Shown: positions 1 to 6,931, numbered from the stretch's first letter. The stretch is 6,943 bases of DNA from Acidimicrobiia bacterium (GCA_029934555.1 JAOZMA010000112.1:1-6943); one strand, 5' to 3'. Notes: a model not told the origin generated them from the letters alone. Translations and numbers: made by a program.

Positions 1-407
1 TCGCCGCGTGTGGCGGCTCTTCGTCCGACACGACGGTTGCACCATCGGATGCAGCGGGTTGTGAGGAAGCACCGCAACAGGTTCTCGACTACCTCGCAAC
101 CGGCTTCGTGAACGATGCGCTGGCGCTCGAATCGGGCCAGACCGTCAAGAGTGGCGATTATCCCGACGTTTGGATCGTCGCCGGTGTGCTCGGCGGAGCT
201 GAAGACCTGATCGGGGACACGGCTGCGATCGGCATCTGGGCGATCCGTGCGGGCACTTGGCCGACGGACTACGTAGGCGCTGTGGCCGTTGATAGCGTGG
301 CTCAGGTGACGACGACGTGGGGCGACGATGTCGACCTCATCGTCACGGCGGCAACCGACGGTGTGAGAGCCGCTGAAGCCTGCGCTCTCGAAACCCTCAT
401 CGGCTGA
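1..407 (+). CDS. Putative secreted lipoprotein, 5' end outside the window
   Basis: This is the 3' part of a gene, read in the frame that begins at base 3 and ending at the TGA at 405-407. The first readable residues are Ala-Ala-Cys followed by Gly-Gly-Ser-Ser-Ser-Asp. The codon cut by the window edge is xTC, so it must be Phe, Leu, Ile or Val. That makes [FLIV]-A-A-C, a good lipobox, and implies a signal peptide just upstream, lipidation of the Cys at bases 9-11 and anchoring to the outer face of the membrane. The mature protein would have 132 residues: a short Ser/Thr/Asp-rich tether, then a compact domain with two further cysteines (codons 60-62 and 381-383) that could form a disulfide. I do not recognise the domain. 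A GTG at 108 is in frame, but it would discard the lipobox, so it is not the start. The function is unknown. A 130-bp gap with a hairpin separates it from the next operon. Confidence 0.75.
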   Translation, partial: AACGGSSSDTTVAPSDAAGCEEAPQQVLDYLATGFVNDALALESGQTVKSGDYPDVWIVAGVLGGAEDLIGDTAAIGIWAIRAGTWPTDYVGAVAVDSVAQVTTTWGDDVDLIVTAATDGVRAAEACALETLIG

Positions 408-409
408 GA

Positions 410-441
410 GCACCCAACATCCGCGAGCGATGGCGGGGTGC
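410..441 (+). terminator. Hairpin after the lipoprotein stop, possible terminator
   Basis: An inverted repeat starts 3 bases after the stop codon. The outer arms are GCACCC (410-415) and GGGTGC (436-441). The inner arms are CATC (418-421) and GATG (429-432), around a 7-base loop. The arms are joined by a small asymmetric internal loop (AA against GCG). No T-run follows, so it is not a classical intrinsic terminator, but T-poor hairpins after stop codons are common in high-GC actinobacteria. The position suits an end for the lipoprotein transcript. The rest of the gap (442-537) must hold the operon promoter, but I see no convincing -35/-10 pair in it. Confidence 0.4.
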
Positions 442-537
442 CTGAAAGATGGATAGAACATCGGTCGACACGGAACCGGGAGCTACCTGTGATCTGCGTC
501 CAGAGCAGGCAGACGTCCAGCCCCGCGTGCGGGCGCA

Positions 538-2757
538 GTGCCCTCATCTCAAGAACACACGGAAACCAAGAGCGCTAAGATTTTCGCCGTGACCGAAGGA
601 TCCAAGAGCGAGGAATCGACGGCCCGCAAGGCCGGATGGTGGGAACGCCACACGTCCGTCGCCACGCGTCTGGCGATCGCAATCCTCCTTGTGAGCATCG
701 TGTCCCTGGTCGGCTTCCTCGTCGTGGCCGTGGTCGGTTCCGGGAGCGATGGAGAGGATCTCCTGCATGAACGTCTGACCACGATCGCGGGTGACCGGTC
801 GGCGGAGTTGTCCTCCTACGTCAACCGTGTCGAAGCACAGCTCCAGGCGTTGGGCGTCAGCCGGATGATCATCGATGGTGTACAGGAGTTCAGCGCTGCC
901 TACGACGAATTGGCTGAACTGGACCTGGATGATCTCGTGGAAGAACGGGCCGATCTGAGTGCCTACTACCTGGACGAATTCGTGCCGACGCTCCAGGAGA
1001 TCCGCGGCGGCCCGGTGGATCTAGCGGAGGTCTCGGACGGCCTCAAGAGCGCTGCTGTCTACCTTCAGGCCACGTACATCGCTCGCAACCCCCTGGAGAC
1101 GGGGGAGAAGCGGATGCTGGGCGACGGAATGGACGGGAGCGCCTGGACCGAGATCCACAAGCAGCTCCATCCGATCCTTCGTGCGGACGCCGACCGGCTC
1201 GGATTCTCCAACCTCTATCTCATCGAGCCGGAGACGCGTTCCATCGTCTATTCGAGCAACAAGGAGATCGACTTCGGGACCAGCCTCGACAGCGGACCGC
1301 ACAGCGGGACGGTGCTCGCCGGGCTTGTCGTGAACACGATCGCGTCGGGTGAACCCGGGACGGTGATCGGCGCCGATTTCACCTCCTACGATCCGGCATT
1401 CGACGAACCGACGGCCTTCGCAGCCACACCCCTGTTCGATGGTGATCGCCTGGTCGGTGTGCTCGCTGTGAGTCTGTCGAACGAGATCATCGACGAGATC
1501 ATGACGAGGGATTGGAGGAGCGGACAGCTCGGAGATACCGGTGAGGTATATCTGGCTGGAGATGATGCCCGAATGCGGTCGAACGCCAGGGCATTCATCG
1601 AAGAACCGGCGCTCTATCTCGAGCGCGTCGATGAGCTCGGGGCCGCCACATCGCAAGAACAGCACCAGATGGAGGCACTGGGAACGACGGTCCTCTTCCA
1701 AGATGTCGACGGCACGGCCGTCCGCTCGGCGTTGCAGGGCAAGAAGGGACTGATCTCAGGCACCAGCTATCTGGGAGAAGAGGTCTACACGGCGTATCAG
1801 CCACTGGACGGTACAGCGTTCTCATGGGTCATCCTCGCCGAACAGCAGCGAGCCGAAGTCGACCTCGCGGTCAACACATATGTTGGAGACAACCTTGCGC
1901 TGATAACGGTGCTCATCGTTGTTCTGACGTTCTTCGCTGTCGCATGGGCGTCGTCGTTCGTGCGACCGCTCCGGGCGATAAGCGCCGCGCTGCAGGAGAT
2001 CAGTGAAGGCAGCGACGACACCATGGTTCCATCCAGAGGAGCACAGGAGTTCAGGGTGTTGTCCGGTCATCTCAACACCATGGTCGGAAACCTCTCCGGC
2101 CGGAAACACGACGTGCTCGAGGCATTGGAAAAGAAGGTCGGAATTCTCCGAACGCTGCTCCCGGGCACGATCGCAGATGCCATCGTCGATGGAGATCGCC
2201 GGCTGGTGGAGACCATCCCTCAATCCAGCGTTGTAGTCGTTGTCGTGGATGGACTCGCTGAGCTGTTCCGAACCAGCGATGCAGAAGCGAACCGGACCCT
2301 GATGAACGCCATTGTCGACGATGCCGACCGGGTTGCCGAGACCAACGGTCTCGAGCGGATCAAGGTGATGGGCGACACCTACTACGCGGTCTGTGGAACC
2401 GGGACACCGTATCTCGACCATGCTCCTCGAGCGGCGCGATTCGCGCAGCAGGTCCGAGACTCAGTCCGTCGGATCGCCGACGATGATTCTCTTGATCTCG
2501 ACGTGACCGCCGGGATCCAAAGCGGACCGATCACGGTCGGGCTGATCGGCGATTCTCATCTCATCTACGACCTGTGGGGAGACACGGTTGACCAGGCCTA
2601 CGCTCTCGCTCGAGCGGGTCGTGGGGGCGAGATACTGGTCACCGACACCGTTCGGGACCGGCTCCCGGACGGAGAAGACCTCGTACCGTTCAATTCGGGC
2701 GAGACGTCCGCCTGGGCGCTCAACTCCTCCGAGGAGACTGACGAGGTCGGATTATGA
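538..2757 (+). CDS. Membrane receptor with Cache-like sensor, HAMP and class III adenylate cyclase-type domain (receptor A)
   Basis: 739 aa. After a polar N-terminus come a membrane helix (about 44-67), a large extracytoplasmic region (about 68-449), a second helix (about 452-470), a divergent HAMP region (about 471-525, with Pro477), a transducer helix ending in LLP (540-542) and a cyclase homology domain (about 563-710). The sensor has marks of Cache-type receptors, such as Y175-LQ, GDTGEVY (332-338) and MRS (346-348). Class III cyclases convert ATP to cAMP as head-to-tail dimers. Here both metal aspartates (D571, and D613 in GDTYY) and the adenine-selecting K609 and D678 (YDLWG) are present. 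The transition-state Asn and Arg are replaced by D685 and A689, so activity may be weak or need a partner. The start is uncertain: GTG 538 gives the longest frame (an in-frame TGA lies at 490-492), GTG 589 is an alternative, and neither has a good Shine-Dalgarno. It is the first gene of the three-gene operon, and the third gene is its paralogue. Confidence 0.9.
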   Translation: MPSSQEHTETKSAKIFAVTEGSKSEESTARKAGWWERHTSVATRLAIAILLVSIVSLVGFLVVAVVGSGSDGEDLLHERLTTIAGDRSAELSSYVNRVEAQLQALGVSRMIIDGVQEFSAAYDELAELDLDDLVEERADLSAYYLDEFVPTLQEIRGGPVDLAEVSDGLKSAAVYLQATYIARNPLETGEKRMLGDGMDGSAWTEIHKQLHPILRADADRLGFSNLYLIEPETRSIVYSSNKEIDFGTSLDSGPHSGTVLAGLVVNTIASGEPGTVIGADFTSYDPAFDEPTAFAATPLFDGDRLVGVLAVSLSNEIIDEIMTRDWRSGQLGDTGEVYLAGDDARMRSNARAFIEEPALYLERVDELGAATSQEQHQMEALGTTVLFQDVDGTAVRSALQGKKGLISGTSYLGEEVYTAYQPLDGTAFSWVILAEQQRAEVDLAVNTYVGDNLALITVLIVVLTFFAVAWASSFVRPLRAISAALQEISEGSDDTMVPSRGAQEFRVLSGHLNTMVGNLSGRKHDVLEALEKKVGILRTLLPGTIADAIVDGDRRLVETIPQSSVVVVVVDGLAELFRTSDAEANRTLMNAIVDDADRVAETNGLERIKVMGDTYYAVCGTGTPYLDHAPRAARFAQQVRDSVRRIADDDSLDLDVTAGIQSGPITVGLIGDSHLIYDLWGDTVDQAYALARAGRGGEILVTDTVRDRLPDGEDLVPFNSGETSAWALNSSEETDEVGL
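2743..2757 (+). promoter_or_regulatory. Ribosome binding site and ATGA stop/start overlap, receptor A to channel
   Basis: GAGG at 2743-2746 lies 7 bases before the ATG at 2754. The ATG shares four bases (ATGA) with the TGA stop of the upstream gene. This fixes the start of the channel gene and implies translational coupling, which suits products made together. Confidence 0.8.
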
Positions 2758-4316
2758 ACGATCTCCTGGACTTCGGCCTCGCTGAGTGGATCGCTGTAAT
2801 CGGCCTTGTCCTCGTCCTACCGACGTTGATCCTCATTGCTGGAGAGGTTCAGGAGCGGCTCCGTCTCCGCGGATCGCTGTTGGAGAAGCCGGTGGCGATG
2901 GTGCGAAACTGGCTGCTCCCGATTGTGGCGGCTTGGGGGTTGGTCGTTGTCGTGATCGGCATGTCCCCGGACAGCCTTCTCGCTCGCGTTCTCGCGACCG
3001 CAGGCCTTGTTGTCCTCACGATCACGGCTCTCCAACTCCTTCGGTTCTTTGTTGACGGCAGACGCGGGGAATCGAAGATCCCCGGTACCGGGAACGTTCC
3101 CCAGCTCCTCATGATGGTGCCGCGCCTGCTGATCACACTGTTCGCTCTGTGGTTCCTCTTCACCGTTGTGTGGAATGTCGATCTCTCCGGTCTCTTCGCT
3201 GCGCTCGGGGTCACCTCCCTGGTGGTCTCACTGGCGCTGCAAGACACGCTGAGTGGCCTCGCCTCGGGGTTCCTGATTCTCGGGGATCGTCCCTTCAACC
3301 CGGGGGACTGGATCAAGTTCGGGGACCTCGAAGGTCGCGTCGTGGACACCAACTGGCGGTCGTCGCGAATTCGAGATCGAAATGGAGACCTGGTCATCGT
3401 TCCGAATAGCACGCTGTCCGCTGCCACGATCGTGAACTACGACGAACCCGAACACCTCCATCGGGTTGTTGTGTCGCTACAAGTCGCCTACTCGAATCCT
3501 CCGTCGAACGCCATAGCGATGCTCCTGGCTGCGGCGCGAGCCACGGAAGGGGTTCTCGAGGACCCGGCGCCCAAGGTTCGTGTGGTTCAGATCGACGATC
3601 CGCTCATGGGCTACGACGTGCAGATGTGGATCCGCGACTACACGATCGCGCCACGCGTGAAGAGCGATTTCGGTGCTCTTGTCTGGTACCAGTCACACCG
3701 TATGGACGTGCCGCTGCCGAGTCCGGCGTACGACCTGTACCACCACGATCCTATCCAGGAGGCGATCGACGATGCTCCGACCGTCGACGAACTCATGGAT
3801 CGCATCCGGCGCAGCCCGATGCTGTCGGAGTTGGACGACGACGACCTCCGGCAACTGGCCGAGGCGGCCCGTCCTGATCGGTTCCAGCGCGGCGAGATCA
3901 TGCTTGAGCCCGGCGTCGTGAACCGTGACATCTTCCTTCTGTGGCAGGGGCAGGCACAGATCTTCTCAGTCGACCGACCAGATCTGTTCATCACCCTCTC
4001 GGATGGGGATCTCTTCGGTGTGGTAGGCCGTTCCAGCCGGAAGCAGGCACCCCCGGTGGTCCTTGCTCTGACCGATTGCGAGATAGTCCGGATCGACGCC
4101 GAGGCGGCGAGCGCAGTGGCGAGCCGCAACACCGTGTTGACCGACCAGCTCGATCAGTTGATGGTTTCCCGTGCCCGTCGACTCAGCCCGCTCTCTGATG
4201 ATGCCCATATCGTGGCGCCGGAATCACTGGGGTTCCTTGGTGCCACGGCCCTCGCATCTGGTGATGGAGAAGCGGACTCCGACAACGGCGAACGTGAAGC
4301 AGGAGCGCCGACATGA
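2754..4316 (+). CDS. MscS-family ion channel with C-terminal cyclic-nucleotide-binding domain (bCNG type)
   Basis: 520 aa. It has five predicted membrane helices (about 9-30, 53-71, 75-100, 117-140 and the pore-lining 146-176). The MscS beta domain follows (about 176-240), with the hallmark run DRPFNPGDW (178-186) and the later VPNSTL (216-221). Then come the MscS C-terminal alpha/beta domain (to about 330), a linker, a CNB domain (about 354-470) and an acidic, probably disordered tail. In the pore helix, LALQDTLSG matches the kink region of MscS. MscS-CNB proteins form a known family, bCNG, in which cyclic nucleotide rather than membrane tension can gate the pore. In the phosphate-binding cassette (about 418-438) the usual FGE is FGV (Glu to V423), and the usual Arg position reads Gln431 or Ala432. 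Ligand binding may therefore be non-canonical, although R426 and R429 lie nearby. It overlaps both neighbours by 4 bases and lies between two cyclase-type receptors, which makes it their likely output. Confidence 0.92.
   Translation: MNDLLDFGLAEWIAVIGLVLVLPTLILIAGEVQERLRLRGSLLEKPVAMVRNWLLPIVAAWGLVVVVIGMSPDSLLARVLATAGLVVLTITALQLLRFFVDGRRGESKIPGTGNVPQLLMMVPRLLITLFALWFLFTVVWNVDLSGLFAALGVTSLVVSLALQDTLSGLASGFLILGDRPFNPGDWIKFGDLEGRVVDTNWRSSRIRDRNGDLVIVPNSTLSAATIVNYDEPEHLHRVVVSLQVAYSNPPSNAIAMLLAAARATEGVLEDPAPKVRVVQIDDPLMGYDVQMWIRDYTIAPRVKSDFGALVWYQSHRMDVPLPSPAYDLYHHDPIQEAIDDAPTVDELMDRIRRSPMLSELDDDDLRQLAEAARPDRFQRGEIMLEPGVVNRDIFLLWQGQAQIFSVDRPDLFITLSDGDLFGVVGRSSRKQAPPVVLALTDCEIVRIDAEAASAVASRNTVLTDQLDQLMVSRARRLSPLSDDAHIVAPESLGFLGATALASGDGEADSDNGEREAGAPT
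4301..4316 (+). promoter_or_regulatory. Ribosome binding site and ATGA stop/start overlap, channel to receptor C
   Basis: AGGAG at 4301-4305 lies 7 bases before the ATG at 4313, and that ATG overlaps the TGA of the channel gene as ATGA. This fixes the start of the third gene and repeats the coupling seen at the previous junction, so all three genes are read as one operon. Confidence 0.85.
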
Positions 4317-6490
4317 CGTCACCCGCACCGAACGCCCAGAAGAGCCAGTCGACGAAGACGCCCAAGCAAGGCCGCAAGGCCCGCACCGAGGTCGCCGTCG
4401 TGATGACGCTCGTCGTCCTCGTTTCGGTGTTGGTCGTCAGTGTTTACAACTTCTGGACGGCAGGCGATCTTCTGAAGACCAGCGTGGAGTCTCAGCTCCT
4501 CGGAATCGGCGAATCGCGGGCAGCCCGTATCGAAAGCGGCATGGAATCTCTTGAGGCAACCGCCGCCTCACTCGCATCCGGTACCGGAATGGCCGTCGCA
4601 CTCAACGATCTCAGCAACGGCTACCGGGCACTCGATGAGTCTCCATCGGCCGCCCAGGTTGAGGAACTGAGAGCGGAGTATGAGGCCGGCGTCGCGAGCG
4701 TCGTGCCTCCGGGATATGAGGTTCCACCGATCGACACGATCTTTCCGGCATCCGATCGGGCGCGATATCTCCAGTACTACTACATCGCTGCGAATCCGTT
4801 CGAGGACCGATCCAACCTCGACAACCCCGGCGACGGTTCGGAGTACAGCATTGCCCATGCAACTTATCATCCGGGACTTCGATCGGTGGCGGATGCGCTT
4901 GACATCGGTGATCTGCTGCTCATCGACGCGGCGACGTCGAGTGTTGTGTACTCAGTCGACAAGAACACCGATTTTGGCACCAACCTCGCGGCTGGTCCCT
5001 ACAGCGACAGTGCTTTGGCAGACGCGGTGCTGGACCAGCTTCGGTTCGCTGCCGCCGGTGACGCGGTTGTCGTGGATTTCGAGCCGTACATTCCCGCCGG
5101 CCTGAAGCCGACCGCGTTCATGGCGGCTGCGATCCGTGATCAAGGGCGTGTGATCGGCGCGGTCGCATTCGAGATTCCCAATGACGCTCTCGCTGCGATG
5201 ACGACCGCGGATCTGGACTGGAAGGGGACCGGTCTCGGCGAGACGGGTGAGGTCTACATCGTCGGCGAGGATCTGCTCATGCGGTCGGACTCTCGGCTCT
5301 GGCTCGAAGACCCCGATCAGTACGTCGAGGACGCGACCAACGCAGGGTATGCGACAGAGATGGTCGCGGCGATCGAAGGGTTCGATACGACGGTGCTCAT
5401 CCAACCCGTTGACACTGAAGCGGTCGCCGCGGCATTGGCAGGAACCGACTTCGTCGACGTCACGACGAACTACCTCGGACAGGACACGCTCACGGTCGCT
5501 GGGCCTCTCGAGGTCAAAGGCCTGCAGTGGGTCGCTGTGAGCGAGATCACCCGAGCCGAGGCGTTCGGAGCGATGCGGTCGCACAGCATCGCCCTCCTGA
5601 TCTTCATTGCGGTACTGACCCCGCTCGTGATCGGTTTCGCGTTCTTGATCTCCAAGCGGATGCTCCGCCCGATCGGTCCGATCGTCGATGCAGCGGGTCG
5701 GATCGGCCAGGGCGATCTCGATACGCAACTCTCGGTCTCGTCCAAAGACGAGTTCGGCGATCTCGCATCGAAGCTCAACGGCGTCGTGGCGGCCCTCCAG
5801 GATCAGGCTGCCGAGCTCATGCAGGCAGAGAAAGATACCACCGAGATGCTGCTTGCTGTGATGCCGGAACGCATGGTTGAGCAGTTCCGTAGCGGCGACC
5901 GCGACATCGCTGAAGCGGTGCGCAATGCCACCATGATCGCGATCTCCGTTGACGAACCCGGCGTCGTCCAGATGAGCGAACAAGAGGCGATCGCCGACCA
6001 CACCGTTGCGGTCTCATCGGGAATCGCCAACATCGCGAAACGGTACGGCGTCGAGCCGGTGGCGTCGACGGCAACGCAGTACCTGGCGGTAGCTGGTTTG
6101 GCCGTGGACGACGATGCGGCCGGACAAGCCGTTCAATACGCCACGGCTGTGAGGGATTGGTTGGCAAAGGCCAGCGATGGTGCGGGCGTGTCGATCACCA
6201 CCCATATCGGCCTGTCCGCCGGTGACGTGGTTGCAGGGGTGCTTGGTACCGACCGCGTTGTGTACAACGTCTGGGGTGATCCCACTCGCAACGCCGCTTC
6301 ACTGGCTGCAGTGGCTCAGAGCGGGCAGATCCTTGTCGATCCGGTCGTCGCTTCCCACGTTGGAGACGAGTGGGCGGTCGAACCGGTCCTCGGGTTAGTG
6401 AACCTGGACGGCAGCGAGATACAAGGGTGGCGCGTCGTGGGCCTGAAGGCTGACCTGGACCCGACCACCGGTTTGATGGACGTAACCTGA
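4313..6490 (+). CDS. Cache-HAMP receptor with degenerate class III cyclase-like domain (receptor C)
   Basis: 725 aa. Order: a basic N-terminus, membrane helix (about 26-46), extracytoplasmic Cache-like sensor (about 50-420), second helix (about 425-447), a canonical HAMP (about 448-502, with RPI 452-454, GDL 467-469 and DEFGDL 479-484), a transducer helix ending in MP (517-518) and a cyclase-like domain (about 532-680). The sensor matches receptor A at several places: Y152-LQ with IAANPF, the HATYHP stretch, VVYS with DFGT, and GETGEVY (309-315) with MRS (323-325). The two are paralogues. D547 may be the first metal aspartate. The second is Thr (T588), the adenine-selecting Lys is Ala (A584), the Asp of YDxWG is Asn (N652), and the transition-state Asn and Arg positions hold R659 and S663. 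The fold is otherwise kept (YNVWGD, GQILV), so this is probably a non-catalytic partner or regulator, or a cyclase of altered specificity. It is the last gene of the operon; a hairpin follows 14 bases after its stop. Confidence 0.9.
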   Translation: MTSPAPNAQKSQSTKTPKQGRKARTEVAVVMTLVVLVSVLVVSVYNFWTAGDLLKTSVESQLLGIGESRAARIESGMESLEATAASLASGTGMAVALNDLSNGYRALDESPSAAQVEELRAEYEAGVASVVPPGYEVPPIDTIFPASDRARYLQYYYIAANPFEDRSNLDNPGDGSEYSIAHATYHPGLRSVADALDIGDLLLIDAATSSVVYSVDKNTDFGTNLAAGPYSDSALADAVLDQLRFAAAGDAVVVDFEPYIPAGLKPTAFMAAAIRDQGRVIGAVAFEIPNDALAAMTTADLDWKGTGLGETGEVYIVGEDLLMRSDSRLWLEDPDQYVEDATNAGYATEMVAAIEGFDTTVLIQPVDTEAVAAALAGTDFVDVTTNYLGQDTLTVAGPLEVKGLQWVAVSEITRAEAFGAMRSHSIALLIFIAVLTPLVIGFAFLISKRMLRPIGPIVDAAGRIGQGDLDTQLSVSSKDEFGDLASKLNGVVAALQDQAAELMQAEKDTTEMLLAVMPERMVEQFRSGDRDIAEAVRNATMIAISVDEPGVVQMSEQEAIADHTVAVSSGIANIAKRYGVEPVASTATQYLAVAGLAVDDDAAGQAVQYATAVRDWLAKASDGAGVSITTHIGLSAGDVVAGVLGTDRVVYNVWGDPTRNAASLAAVAQSGQILVDPVVASHVGDEWAVEPVLGLVNLDGSEIQGWRVVGLKADLDPTTGLMDVT

Positions 6491-6503
6491 TCCCGGAGTG
6501 TGA

Positions 6504-6520
6504 CTCTGCGGGTAGCAGAG
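6504..6520. terminator. Hairpin between convergent genes, possible bidirectional terminator
   Basis: A perfect 6-bp inverted repeat, CTCTGC (6504-6509) and GCAGAG (6515-6520), closes a 5-base loop. It lies 14 bases past the stop of the three-gene operon and directly against the stop of the convergent small gene on the other strand. There is no T-run on either side. The position, in a 30-bp gap between two convergent stops, is the main argument for a shared terminator. Confidence 0.5.
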
Positions 6521-6685
6521 CTACGGCGATGCCGTGTGGTTTCCGCCCTCTTCGATCATCTCGATCGCCTCGCTGAGATACAATTGCGCTTCGGCGATCT
6601 GCCGTCTGGCGTAGCGCATCTTGCTGCGGCATCTGATGGCATAGACAACGGCGACGATGGCGACGAGAAGAAAGACAGCGCTCAT
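6521..6685 (-). CDS. Small single-pass membrane protein, 54 aa, function unknown
   Basis: An ATG at 6685-6683 (read on the - strand) opens a 54-codon frame ending in TAG at 6523-6521. The product has a clear N-terminal hydrophobic helix (residues 3-17). A basic stretch follows (R18, R20, K22, R24, R27, R28), which by the positive-inside rule puts the C-terminus in the cytoplasm. Then comes an amphipathic, Glu- and Ala-rich helix (about 29-46) and a short polar tail. This ordered composition is not typical of a chance frame. There is no Shine-Dalgarno before the ATG, but a TAGACT hexamer ends 8 bases upstream, which fits a leaderless transcript. I do not recognise the family. The gene converges on the cyclase/channel operon and points the same way as the tRNA gene. 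A small chance remains that it is not expressed. Confidence 0.6.
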   Translation of the reverse strand: MSAVFLLVAIVAVVYAIRCRSKMRYARRQIAEAQLYLSEAIEMIEEGGNHTASP

Positions 6686-6692
6686 GGAGCGG

Positions 6693-6698
6693 AGTCTA
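6693..6698 (-). promoter_or_regulatory. Possible -10 element for the 54-aa gene (leaderless start)
   Basis: On the - strand, TAGACT fits the TANNNT pattern of actinobacterial -10 elements. It is followed by 7 bases and then the ATG at 6685, which would place the transcription start at or next to the start codon. No convincing -35 box is visible at the usual distance, so the call rests on spacing and the hexamer alone. Confidence 0.35.
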
Positions 6699-6849
6699 CG
6701 TCCGCGTCACTGTGTCCGGCCTTGCAGCGGATGGTCGGCTTCGAACCCGGTGGCGCGAAGCGCGGCACAGATGAATCGAATGCCACCACTCGCCACGGCG
6801 AATCGGGTAGAAGAGCCCAGAGAGTCGAAACCCTTGTGGCGCTTGCTTG

Positions 6850-6931
6850 TGCGGGCGAGAGGACTCGAACCTCCACGGGTCTCCCCACCAGGTCCTAAAC
6901 CTGGCGCGTCTGCCAATTCCGCCACGCCCGC
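6850..6931 (-). tRNA. tRNA-Leu, anticodon UAG
   Basis: The - strand folds as an 82-nt class II tRNA. The acceptor arms are GCGGGCG (6931-6925) and CGCCCGC (6857-6851), with discriminator A at 6850. The anticodon stem is CCAGG/CCTGG around a TTTAGGA loop, with anticodon TAG at 6897-6895. A long variable arm has a GGG/CCC stem, and the T-arm contains GGTTCGAGTCC. The long variable arm, discriminator A and TAG anticodon identify leucine; it reads CUA and probably other CUN codons. The 3' CCA is not encoded (CAA follows the discriminator), so it must be added after transcription. The promoter lies beyond the right edge of the window. Confidence 0.95.

Noticed and set aside
488..504. TGTGA half-site upstream of the operon, as in CRP/GlxR-type cAMP regulator sites.
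   Set aside because: Only one half matches; the other half has no TCACA-like sequence at the right spacing. A 5-base match is expected by chance, and another TGTGA occurs after the operon.
1021..1701. A 226-codon open frame on the - strand opposite receptor A.
   Set aside because: It is an antisense shadow of the sensor-coding region, with shadow-like composition and no recognisable motif.
4952..6001. A 349-codon open frame on the - strand opposite receptor C.
   Set aside because: It lies wholly opposite a well-supported gene. Its product is rich in Arg, His and Asp, as expected from antisense reading of GC-rich codons, and shows no domain.
6753..6763. Short inverted repeat GCGC-GAA-GCGC between the small gene and the tRNA.
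   Set aside because: Four base pairs with a 3-base loop in GC-rich DNA is expected by chance, and nothing around it extends the stem.
6500..6898. A 132-codon open frame on the + strand after the operon.
   Set aside because: It crosses the hairpin, runs opposite the 54-aa gene and ends inside the tRNA on the opposite strand. The composition is low in hydrophobic order and there is no ribosome binding site.
6707..6925. A 72-aa open frame on the - strand whose N-terminus reads through the tRNA.
   Set aside because: The start of the frame is simply the translated tRNA-Leu sequence, a well-known false protein call (MAELADAPGLG type). The tRNA fold explains the DNA.
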